A stretch of 37,099 bases of DNA from Oscillospiraceae bacterium. GTDB lineage: Bacteria > Bacillota > Clostridia > Oscillospirales > Oscillospiraceae. The notes under the pieces were generated by a model, which was given only the letters and a program-made list of their open reading frames with translations, was not told where the DNA came from and made no database searches. The DNA lies in assembly GCA_022800525.1 (NCBI GenBank), contig JAAWQM010000028.1, positions 1 through 37,099 of the forward strand, given 5' to 3'. Positions 13,264 to 20,999 of the stretch are shown here, in pieces (the stretch's first letter is position 1; the number at the start of each line of letters is the position of its first letter). The position numbers were made by a program, and so were the translations under genes.

Positions 13264-15198
13264 ATGGAAAGCTTATTTTTGTCCCTCTGGAACCGGAGTA
13301 TCGCGGCGGGATGGCTGATTCTGGTGGTAATCATCCTGCGGCTGGTTCTGAAAAAGGCCCCTAAGTCCATCCGCCCCTGGCTGTGGGCGCTGGTGGGTAT
13401 CCGGCTGGTGTGCCCCGGTTTCAGAGAAAGCCCCCTGAGCCTGATCCCCAGCGTGGAGACAGTCCCGCAGGCGGTGCTGGCGCGGGATGCCTTCCAGGTC
13501 AGCTCCGGCGTCGCCATGTTCAACAGCGCGGTGAACGATCAGCTGGCAGACTTTTATAAAACCACGCAGGTCCCCGCCGGACATACCAGAAATTTTCTTT
13601 TGATCTGCGCCGTTGTCTGGCTGATTGGCATGGCGGTAATCAGCCTGTGGACGGCGGTCAGTACCCTGCGCCTGCGGCGGCGGGTAGCGGAGGCCGTGCC
13701 CGAAGGGGAGGGCGTGTGGGTCTGCGAGCATATCAGCTCGCCGTTCCTGCTGGGGCTGTTCCGGCCCCGCATCTACCTCCCGGCGGGACTGGACGGGACC
13801 AGCCGGACCTGCGTCCTGGCCCACGAGCGGGCCCACATCCGGCGGCGGGACCACCTGACCAAGCCGCTGGGCCTGCTGCTTCTGATGGTCTACTGGTTCC
13901 AGCCTCTGGTATGGGCTGCGTATGTACTGCTGTGCCGCGACATTGAGCTGGCCTGCGATGAGCGGGTCATCGCAGGGCTGGGCGCGGAATGCAAAAAAAC
14001 CTACTCCGCCGCGCTGCTGCAATGCAGCGTCCACCAGGGCGGCATCACCGCGCTGGCGTTCGGGGAAGTAGGAGTAAAAGAAAGGGTGAAAAACGTGCTG
14101 CATTACAAAAAACCGGCCTTCTGGGTCGTGGCGGCCTGCATCGCGGCGGTGCTTGTGGCGGGCGTGTGCTTCCTGACGGACCCGGTGACGGCCAAGGGAA
14201 CGGAAAATCAGCCCCCCTTCTATTACCGGGGCATAGACCAGCCTGATGAACCCATAGTGTTCCTCGCTGGGGCGCTGCTGCACCAGAACCCCTACCTGGG
14301 CTTCCGGCCAGCGGACGGCAGTTTTTTCTATGACACGATCCTTTACGGCGGTGACACGCTGACCCTGACCTACGGGGGAGAGACCTTCGCCTATCAGCTG
14401 GATGAAACCGTCGGTATGGGCTGGGACAATCTCTACGACTATATCCCATACCTGAAGGAAGCGGAGGAACTGTATGACGCATTCCTGACGGACCACAATG
14501 AGCTGGTCATCACCGCCCGGTTCTACTCCGCTGAAGACGGCGAACGCGGCCCGTCGGTCTGGACCATCCAGAAGGAAAACGGCGGCGGCCAGCGGTGGTG
14601 GCTGTACGACGGTCTGCGGCTCTACGCCCTGATCCTTCTGGAGGACGCGTTTCCGTTCATGGCCAACGGCGTGCTGTGGACCTACACCCCCTATCAATCC
14701 ACGGTTCTGCCCATCCGGTTCGACATAGAGGGCGGGGCGGACGTCTTCGCCGGAGAGGGCCATCTGCGCCTGCACCCCGTGGAGGGGGAGTGGGTGGACC
14801 ACCTGACGGTAGAGGAAGGCCAGACGGTCTACTGGAAGCCCCTGCTGAACAGTGAGGGCAGGCCCATAGAGGGCGTGGGACTGCGCTACTACTATGACAC
14901 CGAAATGCAGGGTGAACCCCACCAGTGGGAAGAGACGCTGACCCTGCGGGCTGTCATGGACTACGCCAGCATGTACGGCGGCGTGACCTACGGCGTCTCC
15001 AACAACTGGCTGGGCGCGGCCAGCAGCGCGGTCCATGCGTCATATATCACAGTGGACAGCGAAACTGGAGAGCTGGTTGTCAGCAGTATTCAGGATTCCG
15101 GTTTCATGCCCTACATGACCCAGCCGGAGGCTGGCGGGGTAGACAGCGTACTTGGGACCACCGAGCCGGGACCAGTCCACGATGCTCAGGCAGAATAA
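13264..15198 (+). CDS. M56-family BlaR1-like sensor metalloprotease
   Basis: The 644-residue membrane protein has N-terminal membrane helices at about 12-30, 36-52 and 110-130, then a cytosolic loop with the zinc protease site HERAH (187-191) and downstream Glu in DIELACDERV. A helix pair follows at about 203-224, and a last membrane span lies at about 286-305. The remaining 340 residues are outside. In classic BlaR1 this outer part is a penicillin-binding domain with an acylated Ser in SxxK; I see no such motif, and the segment is rich in Tyr, Trp and acidic residues. It probably senses something other than a beta-lactam. Expected action: ligand binding activates the protease, which inactivates the repressor encoded just upstream. 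No beta-lactamase gene is adjacent. Confidence 0.85.
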   Translation: MESLFLSLWNRSIAAGWLILVVIILRLVLKKAPKSIRPWLWALVGIRLVCPGFRESPLSLIPSVETVPQAVLARDAFQVSSGVAMFNSAVNDQLADFYKTTQVPAGHTRNFLLICAVVWLIGMAVISLWTAVSTLRLRRRVAEAVPEGEGVWVCEHISSPFLLGLFRPRIYLPAGLDGTSRTCVLAHERAHIRRRDHLTKPLGLLLLMVYWFQPLVWAAYVLLCRDIELACDERVIAGLGAECKKTYSAALLQCSVHQGGITALAFGEVGVKERVKNVLHYKKPAFWVVAACIAAVLVAGVCFLTDPVTAKGTENQPPFYYRGIDQPDEPIVFLAGALLHQNPYLGFRPADGSFFYDTILYGGDTLTLTYGGETFAYQLDETVGMGWDNLYDYIPYLKEAEELYDAFLTDHNELVITARFYSAEDGERGPSVWTIQKENGGGQRWWLYDGLRLYALILLEDAFPFMANGVLWTYTPYQSTVLPIRFDIEGGADVFAGEGHLRLHPVEGEWVDHLTVEEGQTVYWKPLLNSEGRPIEGVGLRYYYDTEMQGEPHQWEETLTLRAVMDYASMYGGVTYGVSNNWLGAASSAVHASYITVDSETGELVVSSIQDSGFMPYMTQPEAGGVDSVLGTTEPGPVHDAQAE

Positions 15199-15201
15199 AA
15201 G

Positions 15202-15243
15202 CACGGGCGCGGCGCACTCAACATGCGCCGCGCCCGTGTTTTT
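15202..15243. terminator. Strong bidirectional terminator
   Basis: A perfect 15-bp stem (15202-15216 with 15224-15238), 7-nt loop and T5 on the plus strand; CTTTTATT follows on the minus strand. It serves the converging blaR1-like and nfo genes. Confidence 0.9.
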
Positions 15244-16079
15244 CAGATTTCTCCCAGCCTCTCCCGCAGCCTGGCGATTTCCTCCCCATGCCCCTTGTCG
15301 TCAGTCGGGGTCTCCAGGATGAAGGGCAGTCCCTCCAGGGCGGGATGACGGATGACCCGCAGGATCGCCTCCGTACCGATGGTCCCTTCTCCAATAAGGG
15401 CGTGGCGGTCCTTGTGGGACCCGCAGGGATTTAGGCTGTCGTTGATATGGACAGCCTTCAGCCGGGACAGCCCCACGGTCCGGTCGAACGCCTCCAGCAC
15501 GCCGTCCAGGTCGCCCGCGATGTCATAGCCGCCGTCTGAGATATGGCAGGTATCCAGGCACACGCCCAGCCGCTCCCCGCACCGTGCCATGTCCAGAATC
15601 ATCCGCAGCTCCTCAAACCGCCCGCCAATCTCGCTGCCCTTGCCCGCCATGGTTTCCAGCAGCACCGTGGTATGCAGCTCCGGCTTCACCGCCCCGTCCA
15701 GCATGGCGGCGATCTGCTGGCAGCCGGTCTCCACCCCCTGCCCGGTATGACTGCCGGGGTGGAAGTTGTAGTAATTCCCCGGCAGATGCTCCATAAGCTC
15801 CAGGTCCTCCGCCATCATCCGCCCCGCCAGCTCACGGATCCCCTCGTCCTTGGAGCAGGGATTCATGATGTAGGGCGCGTGGGCCACGAAAGGCCCGAAC
15901 TGGTTTTCCGCCAGCAGCGCCCGCAGCTTCGCCATATCCTCCGGCTTGACGGCCTTGGCCCTCGCGCCCCTGGGGTTGCGGACGAAGCACTGAAAGGTGT
16001 TGGCTCCGATGGCCAGAGCGTCCTGGCCCATTTTGAAAAATCCTCTGGAAGAGGACAGATGTGCGCCCAGATAAGTCAT
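15243..16079 (-). CDS. nfo: Endonuclease IV (AP endonuclease)
   Basis: The 278-residue TIM-barrel enzyme cuts DNA 5' to abasic sites in base-excision repair. Zinc-ligand blocks are visible in order: GAHLSSSRGF near the start, FVAHAPYIMN, YYNFHPGSHTG, TTVLLETMAGKGSEIG, VCLDTCHISDGGYD, and HINDSLNPCGSHKDRHALIG near the end, then FILETP. Length and motif order match the Nfo family exactly. AAGGAG lies 8 nt before the ATG. It lies 86 nt after cca on the same strand, with a run of hairpins between them that may limit read-through. Confidence 0.95.
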   Translation of the reverse strand: MTYLGAHLSSSRGFFKMGQDALAIGANTFQCFVRNPRGARAKAVKPEDMAKLRALLAENQFGPFVAHAPYIMNPCSKDEGIRELAGRMMAEDLELMEHLPGNYYNFHPGSHTGQGVETGCQQIAAMLDGAVKPELHTTVLLETMAGKGSEIGGRFEELRMILDMARCGERLGVCLDTCHISDGGYDIAGDLDGVLEAFDRTVGLSRLKAVHINDSLNPCGSHKDRHALIGEGTIGTEAILRVIRHPALEGLPFILETPTDDKGHGEEIARLRERLGEI

Positions 16080-16098
16080 GGCTGTTTCTCCTTTTCTA

Positions 16099-16163
16099 TT
16101 GGACTCCGTCCAAACCTGCCAGGGACTCTGTCCCTGGACCCTGCCACCCTTTGAAAAGGGTGG
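16099..16163. repeat. Array of three short hairpins (REP-like element)
   Basis: Three small palindromes follow one another: TTGGAC-TCC-GTCCAA (16099-16113), CCAGGGAC-TCT-GTCCCTGG (16119-16137), and an 8-bp stem 16144-16151 with 16156-16163. The middle one is closely matched at 22476-22502, where a GGGAC-N3-GTCCC core is also followed by a small hairpin. This suggests a dispersed intergenic element. It lies between the cca stop and the nfo start. Confidence 0.55.
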
Positions 16164-16165
16164 AC

Positions 16166-17476
16166 CTAAACTTTGATATTTTTGATATGCTCCAGCAGAA
16201 TGCCCCGCTCATTGGGCAGCTTTCCGTCGATGACCAGCACCAGCAGTCCGTTCAGAGCCTCTCCCACCGCCGGACCCCGGAGGCCAAGGGCTGTCAGGTC
16301 TCCACCCTTCACAGCAAGCTGCTTCAGGGAAAAGCATTCCCCGCTTTGCAGCGTCAGCTCCAGCAGGTCCTCCCACTGGCGGATGAGCGTCTGGCGGTTC
16401 CGGTAGGGCTCCGCCTGGGCCAGATTGTCCGCCCGCTTCACCTCCAGCAGCAGACGCAGCGTCTCCTCCCCATACCGGGACAGGTTCCGGCGTACGGACC
16501 GCTCGCTGAGAGTCAGCGGCGCGTCATGACGTTCCACCAGGGTCAAAATTGTTTTCTTGCTGTGGTTATCCATCCGAAGGCGGTCCAGGACCGCCGCCCC
16601 CAGCCGGACGCTCTCCCGCCAGTGGCCATGGAAATGGCCCCGGCCCTCCTCGTCCAGTGTGAAGGTGGAGGGCTTGCCAAGATCGTGGAGCAGCAGGGCC
16701 CAGCGCAGGACAGGCTCCGGCTTCGCCACCGCCGCCGCCCGCGCCGTGTGCTCCCATACGTCGTAGCAGTGGTACACGCTGCGCTGGCTGAATCCCACGC
16801 AGGGCAGGATTTCCGGCATGAATACCCCAAGCACGTCCGGGTACTCCAGCAGCGCCTCCGCCACATGCGCCCCGCACAGGATGCCCGTCGTCTCCGTCAG
16901 AATCCGCTCCGGCGCAATATTTTCCAGCAGCGGCCCGCAGCGGTGGACTGCCCCGGCGGTCTCTGGATCAATGGAGAACCCCAGCCTGGAAGCGAACCGC
17001 AGCCCCCGCAGGATACGCAGGGCGTCCTCCCGGAAACGGCTTTCCGGGTCCCCCACCGCCCGCAGGGTCCGGGCCGCCAAGTCCCTCCGCCCGCCGAACG
17101 GGTCCGCCAGCTCCCCCCGCAGGTTCAGGGCGATGGCGTTCACGGTGAAATCCCGGCGGGCCAGGTCCTCAGCCAGGGAGCTGGTGAATTCCACGTGGTC
17201 CGGGCGGCGGTGGTCCAGATAGTCGCCGTCACGGCGGAAGGTGGTGATCTCCACGCCGCCTGCTGTGACCGTGCCGTGCCGCAGTCCCGTGGGCAGGGCG
17301 TTGGGCGCGAAGAGCTCCAGCGTGACCTCCGGCGGCGCGCTGGTGGTCACGTCCCAGTCTCCCGGCGGCAGTCCCAGCAGCGTGTCCCGCACCGCGCCGC
17401 CGACGCACCACGCTTCATAGCCCGCCCGTTCCAGGCGGCGGAGGATTTCTTGTACTGGCTCTGGGATGGCAAACAT
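16166..17476 (-). CDS. cca: CCA tRNA nucleotidyltransferase with HD domain
   Basis: The 436-residue enzyme adds or repairs the 3' CCA end of tRNA from CTP and ATP. The class II nucleotidyltransferase head has WCVGGAVRDTLLG and the catalytic pair GDWDVTT (about 39-45), followed by RRDFTVNAIAL, DPFGGRRDL and the nucleotide-recognition block REDALRILRGLRFASRLGF. A central HD domain shows VWEHTARAAA and LLHDLGKPSTF. The C-terminal helical tail ends at ERGILLEHIKNIKV. A GAGGTG ribosome site precedes the ATG. It is divergent from murC, sharing an AT-rich region of about 170 bp. Confidence 0.93.
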   Translation of the reverse strand: MFAIPEPVQEILRRLERAGYEAWCVGGAVRDTLLGLPPGDWDVTTSAPPEVTLELFAPNALPTGLRHGTVTAGGVEITTFRRDGDYLDHRRPDHVEFTSSLAEDLARRDFTVNAIALNLRGELADPFGGRRDLAARTLRAVGDPESRFREDALRILRGLRFASRLGFSIDPETAGAVHRCGPLLENIAPERILTETTGILCGAHVAEALLEYPDVLGVFMPEILPCVGFSQRSVYHCYDVWEHTARAAAVAKPEPVLRWALLLHDLGKPSTFTLDEEGRGHFHGHWRESVRLGAAVLDRLRMDNHSKKTILTLVERHDAPLTLSERSVRRNLSRYGEETLRLLLEVKRADNLAQAEPYRNRQTLIRQWEDLLELTLQSGECFSLKQLAVKGGDLTALGLRGPAVGEALNGLLVLVIDGKLPNERGILLEHIKNIKV

Positions 17477-17559
17477 GGGCCCGCACCTCGTTTCATCGGA
17501 ATTTTTTATTCCCGGTTATTTTTCTTGAAAAACTGGCATAGTATCAATAGAAATATTGG

Positions 17560-17588
17560 TTGCGTTGGAAGGCTTCTTATAGTATAAT
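17560..17588 (+). promoter_or_regulatory. Sigma-A promoter of murC
   Basis: TTGCGT (17560-17565), a 17-nt spacer and TATAAT (17583-17588), about 55 nt before the murC start. Confidence 0.75.
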
Positions 17589-17649
17589 ACAATCCTGCAA
17601 AAAAGGCAAATACCGGCAGATGCTGCCGTTCGGGAAGGAAAACGGTTCC

Positions 17650-19023
17650 ATGACCCATATTGATACCAAGATCCAGCACTATATCGCACCTGGCCGCCGG
17701 GTCCACCTGGCGGGCATCGGCGGCGTGTCCATGAACCCTTTGGCGGAGGTCCTGCACAGCATGGGACTTATTGTCCAGGGCAGCGACCAGAGCAGCAGCC
17801 CCGCCGTGGAACGCCTGCAAAAAATGGGCGTCTCCATCCATATCGGCCATACGGCGGAGGACATCGATGGCGCGGAGTTCCTGATCCGCACGGCCGCCAT
17901 ACATGACGACAACCCGGAGATCGCCGCGGCTCACGAAAAGGGTATCCCTGTTTTTGAGCGGGCGGAGGCATGGGGCGCTATCATGCAGCAGTACGAAAAC
18001 GCCGTCTGCATTGCCGGGACCCACGGCAAGACCACCACCACCTCCATGACCACCCATATTTTCATGGCGGCCCAGGCGGACCCCACCGTGATGATCGGCG
18101 GTACGCTGCCCATGCTCCACAGCGGCTACCGCGTGGGGAAGGGTGATACAATTATATTGGAATCCTGTGAATACTGCAACAGCTTTCTCCATTTTTTTCC
18201 CACCGTGGCGGTGGTGCTGAATGTGGAGGCCGACCATCTGGACTTCTTTAAGGACCTGGATGATATCAAGCGGTCCTTCCGGCGGTTCGCGGAGCTGGTG
18301 CCGGAGGACGGGCGCATTGTGGTCAACGCGGACGACCCCGGCGCGATGGACGCTCTGAAGGGCCTGCCGATGTTTACCTTCGGGTGCGAGCAGCGGGCCA
18401 ATTGTCAGGCGCAGGGCCTCGCCTGGAACCGGGGACGGCCCAGCTTTGATGTGGTGATCGACGGGCAGCTTTATACGCATCTGAGCCTCCGGGTGGCGGG
18501 ACAGCACAATATTTATAACGCTCTGGCGGCGGCAGCGGCGGCATATGTGCTGGGCATCCCCGCCAGGGCGGTCCGGCAGGGGCTGGAGGGCTTTTTCGGT
18601 GCGGGGCGGCGGTTTGAGCTGCTGGGGCACTGCAACGGGGCGGATGTGTTCGACGATTACGCCCACCATCCCGCCGAGCTGCGCGCGCTGCTGGAGATGG
18701 CGAAGACCTTGGGTTACCGCCGGGTGATCTGCGCGTTCCAGCCCCACACCTATACCAGGACCAAGGCGCTGTTTGACGACTTTGTGAGGGAGCTCCAGCT
18801 TGCTGACGTGGCGGTGCTGACCGATATCTACGCCGCCAGGGAGCAGAATACCGTCGGGATCTCCTCCAAGGATCTGGTGGAGCGGATTCCGGGGTCCGTT
18901 TACTGCCCCTCCCTGGAGGACGCCGCCGCCGCCCTGCGGCGGATTGCCGGTCCGGGGGACCTCGTCCTTACTGTGGGCGCGGGGGATATCTTTACTGTGG
19001 GGAAAATGCTGGTGAAGGCTTGA
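17650..19023 (+). CDS. murC: UDP-N-acetylmuramate--L-alanine ligase
   Basis: The 457-residue cytosolic ligase adds L-Ala to UDP-MurNAc, the first amino acid of the peptidoglycan stem. The N-terminal Rossmann part has HLAGIGGVSMNPLAEVL (about 19-35). The central ATPase has AGTHGKTTTTSM (about 122-133) and NVEADHLDFF. The C-terminal domain has FEL..., VFDDYAHHPAELRALL and FQPHTYTRTKAL, all typical of MurC. GGAAGG lies 11 nt before the ATG at 17650; the frame is open upstream but across the promoter. Its stop codon lies inside the promoter of the next unit. Confidence 0.92.
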   Translation: MTHIDTKIQHYIAPGRRVHLAGIGGVSMNPLAEVLHSMGLIVQGSDQSSSPAVERLQKMGVSIHIGHTAEDIDGAEFLIRTAAIHDDNPEIAAAHEKGIPVFERAEAWGAIMQQYENAVCIAGTHGKTTTTSMTTHIFMAAQADPTVMIGGTLPMLHSGYRVGKGDTIILESCEYCNSFLHFFPTVAVVLNVEADHLDFFKDLDDIKRSFRRFAELVPEDGRIVVNADDPGAMDALKGLPMFTFGCEQRANCQAQGLAWNRGRPSFDVVIDGQLYTHLSLRVAGQHNIYNALAAAAAAYVLGIPARAVRQGLEGFFGAGRRFELLGHCNGADVFDDYAHHPAELRALLEMAKTLGYRRVICAFQPHTYTRTKALFDDFVRELQLADVAVLTDIYAAREQNTVGISSKDLVERIPGSVYCPSLEDAAAALRRIAGPGDLVLTVGAGDIFTVGKMLVKA

Positions 19024-19048
19024 CATCCGCCTTTTCCCTGCTTATAAT
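19020..19048 (+). promoter_or_regulatory. Perfect consensus sigma-A promoter over the murC stop codon
   Basis: TTGACA (19020-19025), exactly 17 nt, TATAAT (19043-19048). The -35 contains the murC TGA stop. The expected start, near 19055, falls inside the murC terminator hairpin, so transcripts from here lack its full left arm and escape it. It should drive the leader peptide and GNAT gene. Confidence 0.85.
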
Positions 19049-19050
19049 GA

Positions 19051-19081
19051 AACCGCCGGGGGTCCTCCCCGGCGGTTTTTG
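19051..19081 (+). terminator. Rho-independent terminator of murC
   Basis: A perfect 11-bp stem (19051-19061 with 19067-19077), 5-nt loop and a T-run. It ends murC transcripts only three nucleotides after the -10 box of the next promoter. Confidence 0.85.
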
Positions 19082-19111
19082 CTTCAGATTACAGAGGAAA
19101 GGATGATAGCA

Positions 19112-19150
19112 ATGAATACGAACCGTGCCTGGAGGGTCCGCGGTATCTGA
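19112..19150 (+). CDS. 12-codon leader peptide upstream of the GNAT gene
   Basis: A GAGGAAAGGA ribosome site precedes an ATG encoding MNTNRAWRVRGI, then TGA. The peptide has three Arg and one Trp. Its last six codons and stop form the left arm and loop of the hairpin at 19131-19156, the layout of ribosome-controlled attenuators. Translation is inferred from the ribosome site and context. Confidence 0.55.
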   Translation: MNTNRAWRVRGI

Positions 19151-19168
19151 CCCTCCTAATTTATTTTT
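19131..19168 (+). terminator. Attenuator hairpin before the GNAT gene
   Basis: An 8-bp stem (19131-19138 with 19149-19156), 10-nt loop, then TAATTTATTTTT. The left arm lies in leader codons 7-9. A ribosome stalled in the leader would prevent the stem and let transcription continue. The right arm (CCCTCC) can also pair with the GNAT ribosome site GGAGG at 19169-19173. Confidence 0.6.
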
Positions 19169-19179
19169 GGAGGATACCA

Positions 19180-19665
19180 ATGGACAAGCACATTACGATC
19201 CGGGAGCTGACCGCTTCCAATGACATTGCCAGATTCTGGGATGAGCTGTACGCGCATTTTCGGCGGGACGTTTTCCCGGACTCTGAGGGCGAAGACCGAC
19301 CCTATTTTCTGGGGCAGGAGTACCGGGACGCGATTGAGAAGCTTCATGAAAGGGACACCGATCCGCTGCACTACCTCTTTTTTCGGCAGAATGGTACGGA
19401 TATTGGTCTGGCGATGACCGTCACATATCTGAGCGAGGACAGGAAATGCTTTATTCTGGAGTTTTGCGTCTTTCCGGAGTTTCGGGGGGACGGCACAGGC
19501 CGTTCCTGCGCCGCCGCTCTGCTGGAATGGGCCAGGCGCGGAGGCGCGGATTATTTTGCGCTGAACGCTGACACAGAACAGCGCCAGCGGTTTTGGGGGT
19601 ATTCCGGCTTCCGGGTGGTTGGCGAGGATGAGCATGGGCTTCCGCTGCTGCTCAGAAAGGATTGA
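19180..19665 (+). CDS. GNAT-family N-acetyltransferase
   Basis: The 161-residue protein is a single GNAT domain. Motif A is clear at about 95-125: LEFCVFPEFRGDGTGRSCAA, with the R-G-D-G-T-G acetyl-CoA pyrophosphate loop and following helix. The last strand block is RFWGYSGFRVVGEDE, typical of the family end. These enzymes move an acetyl group from acetyl-CoA to an amine such as an antibiotic, polyamine or protein N-terminus; the substrate is unknown. GGAGG lies 6 nt before the ATG. The attenuator upstream suggests induction when ribosomes stall, hinting at an antibiotic-resistance role (inference). Confidence 0.85.
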   Translation: MDKHITIRELTASNDIARFWDELYAHFRRDVFPDSEGEDRPYFLGQEYRDAIEKLHERDTDPLHYLFFRQNGTDIGLAMTVTYLSEDRKCFILEFCVFPEFRGDGTGRSCAAALLEWARRGGADYFALNADTEQRQRFWGYSGFRVVGEDEHGLPLLLRKD

Positions 19666-19708
19666 CCCGATGCGGTGAACGTTTTTTGATTGGTGACGCT
19701 ATTTTTGG

Positions 19709-19740
19709 GGGGCGGGCGCTATGCCCGCCCCTTTTGCTGC
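19709..19740 (+). terminator. Rho-independent terminator
   Basis: A perfect 9-bp stem (19709-19717 with 19723-19731), 5-nt loop, then TTTT. It ends the GNAT transcript. From 19741 to 19837 nothing is seen before the stop of the regulator on the other strand. Confidence 0.8.
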
Positions 19741-19837
19741 TGTTTCACGCGTTGCAAGAGCAGCCTGCGTACCGCGCCCTTGCCCGGAACAACCAAAATC
19801 CAATCCTGTGCATAATATGGAGCAGTACAGCTTCTTT

Positions 19838-20686
19838 CTACAGATTCTCTTTGCTGATCTGTGTCCGCTCAAAATGGCGGATGCTCTGGTCATAACTGCG
19901 GTTGAAGTAGGCTGTATAGAGAATGTCGATCATGTTCAGCTGCGCGATGCGGGAGCTCATGGCTCCGCTGCGGAAGGTCTCCTCCATCGCCACTACATAC
20001 AGGTTGCAGTCCGCCAGCTGAGACAGGGGCGATGGCTCAAACCGGGTGATGGCGATCATAGGGGCTCCCTGCCGCCGCAGATCCTTGGCGCAGCGCAGAA
20101 TCTCCTCCGTATAACCGGTGTAGCTGATGATGATGGCCGCGTCAGCCGGTCTGGCGTTGCGGGCGTGAACGTATTGGCAGTGGATGTCCTCCGAGATGGC
20201 GCAGCGCTTCCCCACCCGGATGAACTTCTGGTAGGCGTCCTGGGCCACCAGGAAGGAGGCCCCCATGCCGAACAGCAGCAATGTATCGCAGGCGCAGATC
20301 AGGTCCACGCTGCGCTTTACCGCCTCCGGCTCCACCAGCATCCGGGAATTCTCCAGGGATGCGACGTTGCGGTAGGTCACCTTGTCGATGATATCCGAGA
20401 GCTGGTCCGTATGCTCCAGCTGCCCGCCCTTCTCCGCCCGGTTCTCACTGCGCACCGCCAGCTCGTAGAGCAGGGACTTCTGCAGCTCCCTGTAGCCCTT
20501 GAAGCCAAGCTTCCGGCAGATGCGCACCACAGTGGAGGGTGAGGTATAGCTCAGCTCCGCCAGCTTGTGGATGCTGCACTGGGCCGCCGCCTCCGGGTCC
20601 TCCAGCACGCAGTCCAGGACGCCCCGTTCCGCGCCGCTGGCTTGGGCGCGGTATTGGGTCATGCGGATCAAAACGCCCTTCATCAT
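19838..20686 (-). CDS. RpiR/MurR-family regulator (HTH + SIS)
   Basis: The 282-residue regulator has an N-terminal RpiR helix-turn-helix (about 1-78; SIHKLAELSYTSPSTVVRICRK and LGFKGYRELQKSL) and a C-terminal SIS sugar-phosphate domain (about 125-260; LLLFGMGASFLVAQDAYQKF, AIIISYTGYTEEIL). MurR in E. coli is of this family and senses MurNAc-6-phosphate; the divergent salvage operon makes the same ligand, or GlcNAc-6-phosphate, likely here. GGGAGGA lies 8 nt before the first of two adjacent ATG codons. Its promoter and the importer promoter face away from each other across 313 bp, so one regulator could control both. Confidence 0.9.
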   Translation of the reverse strand: MMKGVLIRMTQYRAQASGAERGVLDCVLEDPEAAAQCSIHKLAELSYTSPSTVVRICRKLGFKGYRELQKSLLYELAVRSENRAEKGGQLEHTDQLSDIIDKVTYRNVASLENSRMLVEPEAVKRSVDLICACDTLLLFGMGASFLVAQDAYQKFIRVGKRCAISEDIHCQYVHARNARPADAAIIISYTGYTEEILRCAKDLRRQGAPMIAITRFEPSPLSQLADCNLYVVAMEETFRSGAMSSRIAQLNMIDILYTAYFNRSYDQSIRHFERTQISKENL

Positions 20687-20719
20687 GGCTTTTTCCTCCC
20701 TTTTTCACATTTTTCCTTC

Positions 20720-20748
20720 AGTATAGAGAAAATTTTCCCCCGGCGCAA
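20720..20748 (-). promoter_or_regulatory. Promoter of the RpiR gene with a possible operator
   Basis: On the minus strand TTGCGC (20748-20743), a 17-nt spacer and TATACT (20725-20720). The spacer contains the palindrome GAAAATTTTC (20728-20737), similar in style to RpiR-family half-sites, so autoregulation is possible. Confidence 0.65.
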
Positions 20749-20875
20749 CCCCACCGGAGAAATGGAACTGCCAAAAATCACCAGTTTCATTTTGGCGATA
20801 TTGACGAAAATACTGTCCGGCTGTGCCATTCTGTTTGCACGAAACAGGTGGAAACGTGTCAAGAGGCAAAATAAA

Positions 20876-20926
20876 ATTTCATCTGCCAAGAAATAGCTTG
20901 ATAAAATTGTTTTGCCGATGTAAAAT
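20876..20926 (+). promoter_or_regulatory. Promoter of the amino-sugar salvage operon
   Basis: TTGATA (20898-20903), a 17-nt spacer and TAAAAT (20921-20926). Just upstream an inverted repeat ATTTC-N9-GAAAT (20876-20894) abuts the -35 and could bind the RpiR protein. The leader runs about 65 nt to AAGGAGG. Confidence 0.65.
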
Positions 20927-20999
20927 CATTCCACCGCTGGGAAGCCGGCGGAGCAATTCCCCCATACCCTTCAACCACTATTTATTTAAGGAGGACAAC

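Noticed and set aside
12817-15198. Beta-lactam resistance operon
   Set aside because: The repressor and protease are of BlaI/BlaR1 type, but no beta-lactamase or PBP gene is adjacent and the sensor part shows no SxxK motif.
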